Source: Arcanobacterium canis (GTDB lineage: Bacteria; Actinomycetota; Actinomycetes; Actinomycetales; Actinomycetaceae). Taken from it: a DNA stretch of 64,000 nucleotides. Below the pieces are notes generated by a model. It had not been told where the DNA came from, searched no databases, and saw only the letters and a program-made list of their open reading frames with translations. Location of the stretch: NCBI RefSeq assembly GCF_029625435.1, contig NZ_CP121208.1:1798001-1862000 (forward strand), written 5' to 3'. Position numbers and translations under genes: made by a program. Positions 33,492-42,005 of this stretch are shown here, in pieces (the stretch's first letter is position 1; every line of letters begins with the position of its first letter).

Positions 33492-34808
33492 ATGCTCGCA
33501 ATCCATAGCGCTTATCTTAGCTTTCAAGCAAACCCATTCGAGGTGCCATTTGACGAGGCAGCAACGTATCACTCTGATGCCGTGATCCTTATCAAGGACG
33601 GTCATATCACCGACGTCGGCGACGCGCAGACACTACTGCCGCAACTTCCCAACGGCACTGACATCCACCACTACCCTCACCACCTCCTTCTACCGGGATT
33701 CATCGACACCCACGTCCATTACTCACAAACCCAAATGATCGCTGCTTTTGGCAAGCAGCTCCTCGATTGGCTCACACAGTACACCTACTCAACCGAACTC
33801 AGCCTGAGCAATCCCGACCATGCCCGCGCAGTAGCGCAACTCTTTCTCGATGAACAGCTTCGCAACGGCACGACGACGTCGGCCGTGTACACCACGGTGT
33901 TCCCGACGTCGGTAGATGCGATCTTTACTGAGGCCCAGAAGCGCAACATGCGCCTGATTGCGGGGAAAGTTACCATGGATCGCAACGCGCCCGATCCGCT
34001 CCTGGATACCCCACAGCGCGCTTACGATGAAAGCGCAGCGTTGATATCGCGCTGGCACGGGACAGACCGCCTCGAATACGCCATCACACCTCGCTTTGCC
34101 CCTACCTCAAGCCCTGAACAACTTGACATGCTCGGTCAGCTAGCTGCCGAACACCCCACTGTGCTCATTCAAACTCATGTCAGTGAAAATCGCGACGAAG
34201 TTGAGCTTGTTTCTCGATTGTTCCCGCAGCGATCTGGATATCTCGACGTCTATGACCATTACGGACTCGTGCGGGAGCGGTCGATTTTCGGTCATGGTCT
34301 CTATCTCAGCGACACCGAACTCAGCATCATGCATGAACGTGGCGCAAGTATTGCCCATTGCCCAACGTCAAATTTCTTCCTGGGCTCGGGTGCCTTGAAC
34401 GTCAAGCGGATCGCCGACGCCGGCGTCGGCCTGTCACTGGGAACCGATCTGGGCGCTGGAACAAGCTTTTCGATGCTCCGCACCCTGGGCGCTGCATATT
34501 CTGCGGCGCAAATGAACGGAACCGCCCTGGACGCTGGACGCGGTTTTTATCTTGCCACCCGCGCAGGCGCACAAGCACTGGGCATGGACAACAAAATCGG
34601 CCACATTAGCCCGGGGTTCGAAGCTGATCTTGTGGTACTTGATCTTCATTCAACCCCACTCATCGAGTATCGAATGGGCTTCGTTGATTCTCTGCTCGAC
34701 GCCCTGTTCGTCCAGATGACGATGGCCGATGACCGTGCAGTCGCTGCAACCTATGTGGCAGGTTCGCGCGCCTATCTGCGCTCTGAGGGAACACATCGTA
34801 ACGCATAA
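33492..34808 (+). CDS. guaD: Guanine deaminase
   Basis: This 438-residue amidohydrolase should convert guanine to xanthine and ammonia in the cytosol. The metal-binding HVHY (in LPGFIDTHVHYSQ, near 75), a second His in IQTHVSEN, FGHGLYLSD, AHCPTSNFFLGSG and the DLGAGTS motif (D for zinc and catalysis) all match bacterial guanine deaminases, as does the length. ATG 33492 follows GAAAGG at a slightly long spacing. It stands alone between the bacteriocin regulator genes and a 650-base gap. Purine catabolism or salvage is the likely role; other purine genes are not in the window. Confidence 0.9.
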   Translation: MLAIHSAYLSFQANPFEVPFDEAATYHSDAVILIKDGHITDVGDAQTLLPQLPNGTDIHHYPHHLLLPGFIDTHVHYSQTQMIAAFGKQLLDWLTQYTYSTELSLSNPDHARAVAQLFLDEQLRNGTTTSAVYTTVFPTSVDAIFTEAQKRNMRLIAGKVTMDRNAPDPLLDTPQRAYDESAALISRWHGTDRLEYAITPRFAPTSSPEQLDMLGQLAAEHPTVLIQTHVSENRDEVELVSRLFPQRSGYLDVYDHYGLVRERSIFGHGLYLSDTELSIMHERGASIAHCPTSNFFLGSGALNVKRIADAGVGLSLGTDLGAGTSFSMLRTLGAAYSAAQMNGTALDAGRGFYLATRAGAQALGMDNKIGHISPGFEADLVVLDLHSTPLIEYRMGFVDSLLDALFVQMTMADDRAVAATYVAGSRAYLRSEGTHRNA

Positions 34809-35457
34809 GATGAAATTTCACATCAATGAACATCTATGCAAAGACTGAATGGAGGGTGAATAATTCGTCGTATATATCACAATTTCTTCGACCTGCAACA
34901 GAATATTTTTACTGCTCAAACACTTGTCTCGGTGCAGACTTAAGCGAATAAATATCCAGCTTATTCAGAAATTCCTGCTACTTCTTTGAACACAGGCGCT
35001 CCCCATTCTCAACACTCCTCACATAACCCAGATCTGAGAGAAGTCCACATTTACCTCACTTTTTGAGAAAGGGATTCTCTCCTCGCCTCCCTTGGGTGAA
35101 CTGTTAAATAAACCCCCACGAGCGCACTTTTCTGTGCATGAAGTTAATTTCAGTGGCTCAACAGTTTTGCGTATTTTCCCTCGATTCAGGACATATTTTT
35201 CCGTGAAGGAATCATAAGCGGGGTTTACTCCCCTTGCGCTCATGCCACAATTGTCCATACCATCAAGAGTCTCACCGGGTCGCACCCCTGGTGAGGGCCC
35301 CGGGCCGTTTGCGACACGAAGATTTTTTAAACCGCCCGGGGCATCCCCTCTTTAGGATGGAATCTCCGTCCTGCCCTCTCGGTGTGACGGGCTACTCTCC
35401 GTGTTGTTAGTATTTTCCACCTTTGCGCTGCTCAGATAGTGCAGGATAATAACTCCT
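34809..35457. other. 650-base gap without a supported gene
   Basis: The left part (34809-35220) is AT-rich and shows no convincing ORF, tRNA or repeat. The right part turns GC-rich and strongly structured (see 35272-35392). A minus-strand frame runs through 35019-35285 and, read upstream of its GTG, is open back to about 35345. Its composition and lack of a ribosome site make it doubtful; a faint resemblance to the tail of TnpB-type transposon proteins is not enough for a call. Confidence 0.5.
35272..35392. ncRNA. Candidate structured RNA or leader upstream of the methyltransferase gene
   Basis: Four stem-loops follow each other. TCACCGGGT pairs with ACCC-CT-GGTGA (35272-35294, two-base bulge). 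GCCCCGGGCCGTTT pairs with AAACCGCCCGGGGC (35297-35310 with 35329-35342, one mismatch). GGATGG pairs with CCGTCC (35355-35371, one wobble). GCCC pairs with GGGC (35373-35392). The last ends 65 bases before the downstream ATG. No U-run follows, and no known RNA family was recognised, so strand and function are open. Confidence 0.35.
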
Positions 35458-36057
35458 ATGAGCACCATTTACGTTCCCTTCAACACCGGCCGTCCTGACC
35501 TTGACAGTTGGCTATTGCAAGTGGTCACGTCCAACGACACCGTCATTGCTAGCGAATTTATTCAGTCCTCACCCGGACTGGGTGAGCAGGTCGGCTCTGA
35601 CACCGGCAATCAGGTTCTCTATGAGTCCGAGGAACATTCACCACACACCGCTCTTGTCTCAATCAATGACCTCCATGGAATTGATCAGCACGCCGCACGT
35701 GCTGTTTTCTCGTGGCAGTCAGGCGACTTCGATGCCATCACCCAGGTGCCGGTCAGCGGCAAGCGCACCGATTTTCACAAAGCATTCGTCCGAGCCTTGC
35801 GCGACATACCCGCAGGTGAGCTCGTGACGTACTCTTCACTCGCTGAGCTGATGGGTCGTCCGCGAGCAACGCGAGCCGCAGCCACCTGTTGTTCCCACAA
35901 CCCGATCCCCTTCTTCATCCCGTGCCACCGCGTCATCCCCATGGAGATAGAAAATTCCCTCATGGCAGGTCGGTGGCCAACACACTTCGGAAAGTTCATG
36001 GGCAAACCTCAACTCAAGACCGCACTCGTCGAAGCGGAGTTCAACCACATCTCCTAA
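35458..36057 (+). CDS. ogt: Methylated-DNA--protein-cysteine methyltransferase
   Basis: This 199-residue protein repairs O6-alkylguanine by transferring the alkyl group to its own cysteine. The acceptor is C156 in FIPCHRVI, preceded by the DNA-binding winged helix RALRDIPAGELVTYSSLAELMGRPRATRA. The usual segment after PCHRV is altered (MEIENSLMAGRWPTHFGKFMGK), and the N-terminal about 100 residues are poorly conserved, as is common. ATG 35458 has AGGATAA upstream. Repair activity is likely; substrate preference is not readable. Bidirectional terminator-like hairpin downstream at 36074-36108. Confidence 0.88.
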   Translation: MSTIYVPFNTGRPDLDSWLLQVVTSNDTVIASEFIQSSPGLGEQVGSDTGNQVLYESEEHSPHTALVSINDLHGIDQHAARAVFSWQSGDFDAITQVPVSGKRTDFHKAFVRALRDIPAGELVTYSSLAELMGRPRATRAAATCCSHNPIPFFIPCHRVIPMEIENSLMAGRWPTHFGKFMGKPQLKTALVEAEFNHIS

Positions 36058-36073
36058 AAGCGGATGTAAAAAA

Positions 36074-36108
36074 CCGACGCCTGTACGCAACACACGCACA
36101 GGCGTCGG
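36074..36108 (-). terminator. Rho-independent terminator of the PTS IIA gene (possibly bidirectional)
   Basis: The arms CCGACGCCTGT and ACAGGCGTCGG are exact reverse complements across 13 bases. On the minus strand the stem is followed by a run of six T, 12 bases after the IIA stop codon region, so the main function is minus-strand termination. The ogt stop lies just on the other side. Confidence 0.9.
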
Positions 36109-36119
36109 CTCAAGAACCC

Positions 36120-36617
36120 TCACGCAGAAGGCATCAAAACCATGACCGGCTCACCTGCTCCGGCTTCGAGATTAGGCTCGGATGCTGCATAGCTCACCAG
36201 TGATGTCACGACAACTGGAGTCAGCATCGACACCGCGCGCTGCGCCACAGTATCGTCGATGCGCAACACAGGGTCTCCTGCCTCAACCTTCTGCCCAAGC
36301 TCAGCAACCGCGCTAAAACCAACGCCACCCAGGCCCACGGTATTGACACCAATGTGGACAAGAACTTCTGCACCGCCCTCACTGCGAACTGTGAACGCGT
36401 GATGCGTGCCAGCAATCATCGTGATCTCACCAGAGATCGGAGCGCAAAATTCGTTCGACTCAGGCAATACTGCGAATCCCTTACCCATGTGTCCGCCAGC
36501 AAATGTCGGATCTGGCACTCGCTCAAGCGGGCTGAGCTTGCCAGGAACCGGCGAAAAAACATCAACTTGGTGCGAGAGCGGCGAATCGCCGGAATGCCTC
36601 TTGAAAATATTGAACAT
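36120..36617 (-). CDS. PTS sugar transporter subunit IIA (glucose family)
   Basis: This is a 165-residue soluble IIA of the Glc family. It has the order FSPVPGKLSPLERVPDPTFAGG, GFAVLPES, the first His in THHAF (H73 region), and the phosphoacceptor H88 in VLVHIGVNTV. Phosphate would pass from HPr to H88 and on to an IIB domain. It stands alone, without IIBC in the window, so it may serve several permeases and carry a regulatory role as Crr does. ATG 36617 has AAAGGA five bases upstream. It lies immediately downstream of the Leloir-pathway genes on the same strand, which suggests sugar-related expression. Confidence 0.93.
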   Translation of the reverse strand: MFNIFKRHSGDSPLSHQVDVFSPVPGKLSPLERVPDPTFAGGHMGKGFAVLPESNEFCAPISGEITMIAGTHHAFTVRSEGGAEVLVHIGVNTVGLGGVGFSAVAELGQKVEAGDPVLRIDDTVAQRAVSMLTPVVVTSLVSYAASEPNLEAGAGEPVMVLMPSA

Positions 36618-36775
36618 CGTTGTCCTTTCAGAATATTCGAGCGCCGAAATCGGCGCTCAACACACAACCATCATACCGGAAAACGTTAGTTTGGGATATT
36701 GAACTGGCCCCCAGGAAACCCAGACGCCAGTTTTGCATCTGTTATACGTACGCAGTCGCGCCGACGTCGGCGATG

Positions 36776-38137
36776 TTACTTTCCACGCACGCGACCTTCG
36801 CCGTCGAGAGTGACGTTGCCACTGAAGCTGAGGGCACCTTCAAAGAACCATTCGCCGTGTACAGTGAAGGACTCGCAGGCCTCCAACGATGGTAAATTCA
36901 GGAAGTGCCGGTCAAAGTCTTGAATAAACTTGTAATAGCGCGAATCGAGCGAAATGACCGGAGCCGACGGATGCCGCAAAACCAAGCGTGAATCTTGCGA
37001 ATATTCATATGCGTCGCAACGCACCAGAGCCAAGTCGTTCGTTGTTTTCACTGGCAAGAAACGCTCACGTCCAACGCAGATGGGCTGCGAATTAGCGAAC
37101 TTTTCCACGATCGCACCCATGGCACATTCCATCTGAATGACGTGAGGGGAATCGGACTGTGTGGGATCAACGTTCTTCCGATTGCGGATCAACGGCAGAT
37201 CAAGCACTCCCTCTGTGCGGCGCAAAAGATCACGCAACGACTCAATGTTGAACCACAGATTATTTGTGTGGAAATACGGATGACGATACAGATCCGTAAA
37301 CCATGCCATATCCTCCGACGGCGTCTGGCCGGTATCTCGCAAAATCACACGTCCATCTGACTTCCGAATCGCCAAGTGTCCACCTTTGACGTCGGCGAGC
37401 GTGCGGTGGCAAACCTCAGGAGAATAGTCTGCTCCTGACCGAGCGAACCAGCCAGCGATTGACGCACTCGGGTATGCGCCGAGATTATCGGAGTTTGAGG
37501 TGTTCAAGTATCGATATCCAGCGTCGAGCATCTGATCCAAGATCCCGCTCTCGTAAAACGCTGTATAAATGTCACCGTGACCGGGCGGACACCATTCAAG
37601 TTCAGGGTTCTCTGGCCAGCTCACTGGCTCAAGTGAATCCTCGAGGATCTTCGGCTCACGACTTTGCAAGACGTCCAGCGGAAGATCCGTTGCGAGATCC
37701 GGGTGGGCGACATCGAGCGTATCGCTGCGCGTTCGGAAAGAATTGAGGAACATCAGCGGGATATTCACACCCGTTTTTTCGCGAGCTTTAAAGATCTGCT
37801 CGGTCATGATGTCAAGGAAGGTCAACCCATCACGAACAGGAAGGAGAGATTTCGCCTTGTCGAGGCCCATCGACGTTCCCAAACCGCCGTTGAGTTTGAA
37901 AAAGACAGTCTGGCCGAGAGCTCGGCGGGCATCGTCAGGATCGACGTCGGTGTGACGAATGTCGGGAACATCAGTGATCGGAATAATTGTGTCCTCCGGG
38001 ATCAGTCCTGTTGCCCCGCCGGCGACCTGCCTGAAGTATCCTTCGAATACTCGCAGCGCCGTCGCCGAGGCTCCGTCGGCACGCAGCTTTTCCAGATTCT
38101 GCGACAACGCCTGCACTTGAGAAGCAGTCAGTTCCAT
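36776..38137 (-). CDS. UTP--glucose-1-phosphate uridylyltransferase (UDPGP family)
   Basis: The 453-residue enzyme makes UDP-glucose (or UDP-galactose) from the hexose-1-phosphate and UTP. The nucleotide loop FKLNGGLGTSMGLDKAKSLL near 79-98, WCPPGHGDIY near 182 and NSDNLGA near 218 identify the eukaryote-like UDPGP family rather than GalU. Such enzymes are used by bifidobacteria and other Actinobacteria in place of GalT in galactose metabolism. The C-terminal beta-helical part (LSFSGNVTLDGEGRVRG) is present, so the protein is full length. It follows galK by 26 bases, giving a galactose-to-UDP-sugar pair. Confidence 0.92.
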   Translation of the reverse strand: MELTASQVQALSQNLEKLRADGASATALRVFEGYFRQVAGGATGLIPEDTIIPITDVPDIRHTDVDPDDARRALGQTVFFKLNGGLGTSMGLDKAKSLLPVRDGLTFLDIMTEQIFKAREKTGVNIPLMFLNSFRTRSDTLDVAHPDLATDLPLDVLQSREPKILEDSLEPVSWPENPELEWCPPGHGDIYTAFYESGILDQMLDAGYRYLNTSNSDNLGAYPSASIAGWFARSGADYSPEVCHRTLADVKGGHLAIRKSDGRVILRDTGQTPSEDMAWFTDLYRHPYFHTNNLWFNIESLRDLLRRTEGVLDLPLIRNRKNVDPTQSDSPHVIQMECAMGAIVEKFANSQPICVGRERFLPVKTTNDLALVRCDAYEYSQDSRLVLRHPSAPVISLDSRYYKFIQDFDRHFLNLPSLEACESFTVHGEWFFEGALSFSGNVTLDGEGRVRGK

Positions 38138-38163
38138 TTTCTCTCCCGTTCCTTGTCCCTTTT

Positions 38164-39297
38164 TCAGACAGCTAGACGAGCGCCCGACGACGCCTGTGCT
38201 ACTAAGAAAGCCGGCTCAGCGAACCCACGCTCACAGCTAACACGGCGAACTTCTTCGGTAATTTTTTCGATATCGTTGAGCTTAACCAGCGCAATCGCAG
38301 ATCCGCCAAAACCTCCACCTGTCATGCGAGCGCCAAATGCTCCAGCAGCCATCGCCGATTCGACAACACAATCAAGTTCCTCACAAGAGACTTCGAAATC
38401 ATCTCGAAGTGAGGCGTGCGACGCAGCAAATTCGCGCCCCAGGGCCTGCCAGTCGCGAGCCTGCAATGCGCATGCTCCAGCGACGACGCGTGCATTCTCG
38501 CTGATGACGTGACGCACGCGGCGAGCGAGCAACTGTGGAAGTTTTTCAAGATCCGCATCCGTTGCCTCACGCAATGAGTCATACCCCAGCATATCGCGAG
38601 CTTGATCGCACTCGGCACGGCGATTTCCATACTGGCCATCCGATAGGGAGTGCTTCGCCCGTGTATCCATAACAAGAATCGCCAGATCATCCGCAGCAAA
38701 ATCAGCTTCCACAAGCTCGCGAGTTTCAGCCGCAAAATCAATAAAAACAGCATGGGCATCGCGCCCGAAAACAGACACCGTTTGATCCATACCACCTGTT
38801 GGTGCGCCAGCGATCTCGTTCTCCGCACGGATACATGCCTCCACAATCGCCTCACGATCATGCTCCGTCGTCGGGGTGCGCAGAGCGAATGCCATCGCAC
38901 ATTCAATTGCCGCCGATGACGAAAGTCCGGCACCAAGAGGAACGCAGGAAACCACTGCAGCGTCGAAACCACGCGTCACACCCAGTGTGTACGTCGGACC
39001 GCCTGCGTAATTCACCCACGAACGTTCCATTCCCGGCCGGATATCGCCCACACGTCCTTCCCATAATTCGCCTGCGTCGGAGATCAAGCGCACCGCGTCA
39101 TCCTCGCGCTGGTGAAACGCAACGAAGGTGGCGTGGGGGAGTGCCATCGGCATACACAAACCGTCGTTGTAGTCGGTGTGCTCGCCAATCAAATTCACGC
39201 GGCCCGGTGCCGCAAATACCTCAGTGGATTCGTCCCCAAAATAGCGGGAAAAAAGCTCGCGAGCACGGCGAGCGCCCTCCTCATCTGACCAATGCAT
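38164..39297 (-). CDS. galK: Galactokinase
   Basis: This GHMP kinase has 377 residues from the ATG at 39297. The galactokinase signature GRVNLIGEHTDYNDG (near 33-47), the ATP loop VPLGAGLSSSAAIE (near 118), GGMDQ with the catalytic Asp, and the third motif ARMTGGGFGGSAIAL are all present. It phosphorylates galactose to galactose-1-phosphate. A frame open for 58 more codons upstream overlaps the neighbouring transporter gene and has no GalK-like sequence, so the shorter start is taken. It forms a unit with the uridylyltransferase downstream; neither galE nor galT is in the window. Confidence 0.95.
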   Translation of the reverse strand: MHWSDEEGARRARELFSRYFGDESTEVFAAPGRVNLIGEHTDYNDGLCMPMALPHATFVAFHQREDDAVRLISDAGELWEGRVGDIRPGMERSWVNYAGGPTYTLGVTRGFDAAVVSCVPLGAGLSSSAAIECAMAFALRTPTTEHDREAIVEACIRAENEIAGAPTGGMDQTVSVFGRDAHAVFIDFAAETRELVEADFAADDLAILVMDTRAKHSLSDGQYGNRRAECDQARDMLGYDSLREATDADLEKLPQLLARRVRHVISENARVVAGACALQARDWQALGREFAASHASLRDDFEVSCEELDCVVESAMAAGAFGARMTGGGFGGSAIALVKLNDIEKITEEVRRVSCERGFAEPAFLVAQASSGARLAV

Positions 39298-39371
39298 TAT
39301 TAACTGCGGCACCGTTGCCTCCAATAATCGAATTTTCTTGACTAACTCTACAGGGCAGGTGCGCAGTTGCC

Positions 39372-40289
39372 CTAGTTCCCGCGGGTATGATCGCCCGGAT
39401 GAGCGGAAAACTTCGAGTAGGACGACAGTGACACTACGCCGTCGAAAGCCAGCAACCCGACAGCAGCCCAAATTCCGACATACGTCCAGATCTGGCCACC
39501 GGCAATAGTTTCACCCAGTGCCAGTGCGGCAAGTGTCACCAGTACCGGCTCAACGTAGCTGAGCAGACCAAAGAGGCCGTAAGGCAGAAGACGTGCCGCC
39601 ATGACATACCCGATCACGCCCATAACGCTGATGACACCGATGGCAAGCATCACCGCAAGCAATCGAGCATCAGTGACGATCGATGTGAACGTATGGCTTC
39701 CTGATGCAACCCAGAGGGCTACCGGCATTGCGAATGTCATTTCCCATGCGAGTGCTGAAACGCCGTCGGTGTGGAAGTATCGCCGGGCCACGAAGTAAGC
39801 CGGGTAACCGATGGAGATGAACAGTGCCACCCATCCCAAACTTCCAGTCCGCACAACCTCATATGCCACGGCTGCAGCGGCAACGAGAGAAGCGATTGTG
39901 GTGAGCACACTCATTTTCTCTTTGTAGAGGACGCGGCCAATGACCACCATGACGAGCGGCATAAGGAAATAGCCCAGCGCAAGCTCCAACGCCCTGCCCG
40001 ATTGCGGCGCCCACCCAAAAAGCCACATTTGTCCGGCAAGCATGGGAGCACAAAAAGCGTAGGCGATGAGACGGCGGGGGTTGGTACGCATTCGCTTCAA
40101 TTCCCACCAATAGCCACGTGACTTTCCCGCCATCGCGAGCGCAATGAGTACTCCTGGCACAGTCATTACCATTCGCCAGGCCCAGAGCTCAATGCCGTTG
40201 AGGGGGTACGCCAAAGCCGCCAGATAGGAGAACAAGGCGAACGATAAAGAAGTGACAAGAGATATGAATACGCCGCGGAAAGTCATCAT
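39372..40289 (-). CDS. EamA/RarD-like drug-metabolite transporter
   Basis: This is a membrane protein of about 305 residues with ten predicted spans, beginning GVFISLVTSLSFALFSYLAAL. The segment ELALGYFLMPLVMVVIGRVLYKEKMS matches the central motif of RarD-type EamA exporters, and a second EamA half ends VEPVLVTLAALALGETI. The substrate is unknown. Two adjacent ATGs (40289 and 40286) are possible, each with only a weak GAG ahead; a TTG further upstream is unlikely. It is separated from galK by 74 bases and transcribed in the same direction. Confidence 0.85.
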   Translation of the reverse strand: MMTFRGVFISLVTSLSFALFSYLAALAYPLNGIELWAWRMVMTVPGVLIALAMAGKSRGYWWELKRMRTNPRRLIAYAFCAPMLAGQMWLFGWAPQSGRALELALGYFLMPLVMVVIGRVLYKEKMSVLTTIASLVAAAAVAYEVVRTGSLGWVALFISIGYPAYFVARRYFHTDGVSALAWEMTFAMPVALWVASGSHTFTSIVTDARLLAVMLAIGVISVMGVIGYVMAARLLPYGLFGLLSYVEPVLVTLAALALGETIAGGQIWTYVGIWAAVGLLAFDGVVSLSSYSKFSAHPGDHTRGN

Positions 40290-40371
40290 CTCTATGGTAT
40301 CGGGGCCTGGGGTGGACCCCAAAAGATCTCAGTGCGTTCCTCTCGGCACATAAGCGTGGAAGAATAGCTGC

Positions 40372-41217
40372 ATGGACATCACTTTGAATACGGGAGCATC
40401 CATCCCTCAGCTCGGGTTTGGCACCTATAAGATCGACGACGATCACGCACCTGACGCGGTCGCAGCGGCCATTGCTGCAGGCTACCGCCACATCGATACT
40501 GCCCAGATGTACGGCAACGAAGCTGGCGTCGGCAAAGGAATCGCTGCCTCCGGCGTTCGACGCGAGGACATCTTCCTCACGACAAAGCTTGATAACCCCA
40601 ACCACCGCCCCGACGATGTACGCCGCTCCCTGGGAGAATCCCTCGACCGGCTAGGAACTCACTACGTCGATCTCTTTTTGATGCACTGGCCTCTTCCTGG
40701 ACAGTATGACGGGGACTTCATAACCACCTACCGCGTGATGGAAGAGTTCGTTGAAAGCGGCGAAGTTCGAGCAATCGGCGTATCGAATTTCCAAACGCAT
40801 CACTTAGAAAAGCTCATGGCTGCCACCTCAATCGTCCCTGCGGCCAACCAAATTGAGATCCATCCACGATTCCAGAACCGCACAGTCACAGATTACTGCA
40901 CAGCACACGGGATCGCCGTTGAATCGTGGAGCCCGCTGGGACGCGGTCGCTCGCTCACACTGCCCGTCATTGAGTCGATTGCACACCGTCTGGGCGTGAC
41001 CAACGCTCAGGTTATTCTTGCCTGGCATCTAGCGAAGGGGTTCGTCGCAATCCCGAAATCAGCAACGCCACAACGTCAAATCGAGAATTTCCGTGCGGGT
41101 TCAGTGGTTCTGTCGGCAGAAGATATAGCTGTGATCGATCGACTTGACCTTGGAGAACGAGGACGTATCGGCATGAATCCCGACACGATGGCACATGGCG
41201 AAGGCGCCCAGCAGTAA
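40372..41217 (+). CDS. Aldo/keto reductase
   Basis: This is a 281-residue NADPH-dependent oxidoreductase of the AKR superfamily with the full tetrad: D42 and Y47 in HIDTAQMYGNE, K72 in LTTKLDN, and H105 in LMHWPLP. VRAIGVSNF, NQIEIHPRF and the cofactor-binding IPKSATPQRQIEN near 230-243 are also present. The pattern is close to 2,5-diketo-D-gluconate reductase-type AKRs (AKR5), though the natural carbonyl substrate cannot be told. The HD-domain gene starts two bases after its stop, so the two are very likely co-transcribed. Confidence 0.92.
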   Translation: MDITLNTGASIPQLGFGTYKIDDDHAPDAVAAAIAAGYRHIDTAQMYGNEAGVGKGIAASGVRREDIFLTTKLDNPNHRPDDVRRSLGESLDRLGTHYVDLFLMHWPLPGQYDGDFITTYRVMEEFVESGEVRAIGVSNFQTHHLEKLMAATSIVPAANQIEIHPRFQNRTVTDYCTAHGIAVESWSPLGRGRSLTLPVIESIAHRLGVTNAQVILAWHLAKGFVAIPKSATPQRQIENFRAGSVVLSAEDIAVIDRLDLGERGRIGMNPDTMAHGEGAQQ

Positions 41218-41219
41218 AA

Positions 41220-41930
41220 ATGAACGCAATGACTCCTGAACAAACATCGTTGGATCGTCGATCAGCAGCCGAAATTTTACCGATCGCACGCGAGTTCGTC
41301 CGTGAACACCTTTCGCGTACGCGCGCGGGCGAGTACGCACGCCGTTATCGGTTTGAACACTGCCTGCGTGTGGCGCGCATTGGCCGCGAAGTCGCCCTCA
41401 AGGAAGGGTTGGATCCCGACCTGCTTGAGCTGGGGTGTCTGTTGCACGACGTCGGCAAATATGACGCTCAGGTACCGGTGGATCACGGACGCGCTGGAGC
41501 ACTGATCGCCCTCGAATTTCTCCTCGATGCCGGCCTTGATCAGTCACTGGCCACCGAGCTTGCACAGGGAATTGCGATGCACACGGACGGCCAGTGGAAC
41601 GCGCGCAACGACGATCACGGGACACCGTATGACGCCGTCGGGCGGGAATATTTGCGCTTCGATGGCGAGCCTACTGTGTTGGCTCAGTCCATTGGCGACT
41701 GCGACAATATCGACCGCTTTTCGCTCTATCGCGTGGCTGACACCCTCAGGTACGTGCGGTTTATGGAAAAATCTACACAGCTCCAACGCGCTTGGCTCGA
41801 AGAAAACCTTGAGCATCTGCGATTTCAATATGGATACCAGTGTGCAACTCAGGAAGCCCAAAATCGCTGGGTGAAGGCATTGGATCGGCAGATCGAATTT
41901 TATCGACAACTCAATGCGGAGCTGGGATAG
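41220..41930 (+). CDS. HD-domain phosphohydrolase-like protein
   Basis: The product has 236 residues. The HD superfamily metal site is visible: an early His in EHCLRVARIGREVA (near 43), the HD pair in GCLLHDVGKYD (near 78), a further His in DHGRAGALIA, and a late Asp in IGDCDNIDRF. Such proteins hydrolyse phosphate esters of nucleotides or other metabolites; the substrate is not known. The start at ATG 41220 is two bases after the aldo/keto reductase stop; a second ATG three codons on is possible. A strong terminator hairpin follows the gene. Confidence 0.85.
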   Translation: MNAMTPEQTSLDRRSAAEILPIAREFVREHLSRTRAGEYARRYRFEHCLRVARIGREVALKEGLDPDLLELGCLLHDVGKYDAQVPVDHGRAGALIALEFLLDAGLDQSLATELAQGIAMHTDGQWNARNDDHGTPYDAVGREYLRFDGEPTVLAQSIGDCDNIDRFSLYRVADTLRYVRFMEKSTQLQRAWLEENLEHLRFQYGYQCATQEAQNRWVKALDRQIEFYRQLNAELG

Positions 41931-41943
41931 GTCACAACTCGAC

Positions 41944-41988
41944 TGAGGGCGGGGCGCTGGATGTGGCTTCATCAGCGCCCCGCCCTCA
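41944..41988 (+). terminator. Rho-independent terminator after the HD-domain gene
   Basis: A 16-bp perfect stem (TGAGGGCGGGGCGCTG with its exact complement at 41973-41988), a 13-base loop and a trailing TTTAT lie 13 bases after the HD gene stop. It may also stop the converging ABC permease transcript that ends at 42006. Confidence 0.9.
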
Positions 41989-42005
41989 TTTATGCGAGCA
42001 GTCAG

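Noticed and set aside
35019-35345. Minus-strand frame resembling the tail of a TnpB-type transposon protein (RPGETLDG, SARGVNP)
   Set aside because: The resemblance is faint, no RuvC or zinc-finger motif of TnpB precedes it, there is no start with a ribosome site, and no terminal inverted or target repeats were found.
37664-38512. 282-codon plus-strand ORF opposite the uridylyltransferase and galK
   Set aside because: It is antisense to two well-supported genes, its composition is Arg/Ser-rich shadow sequence, and no domain is visible.
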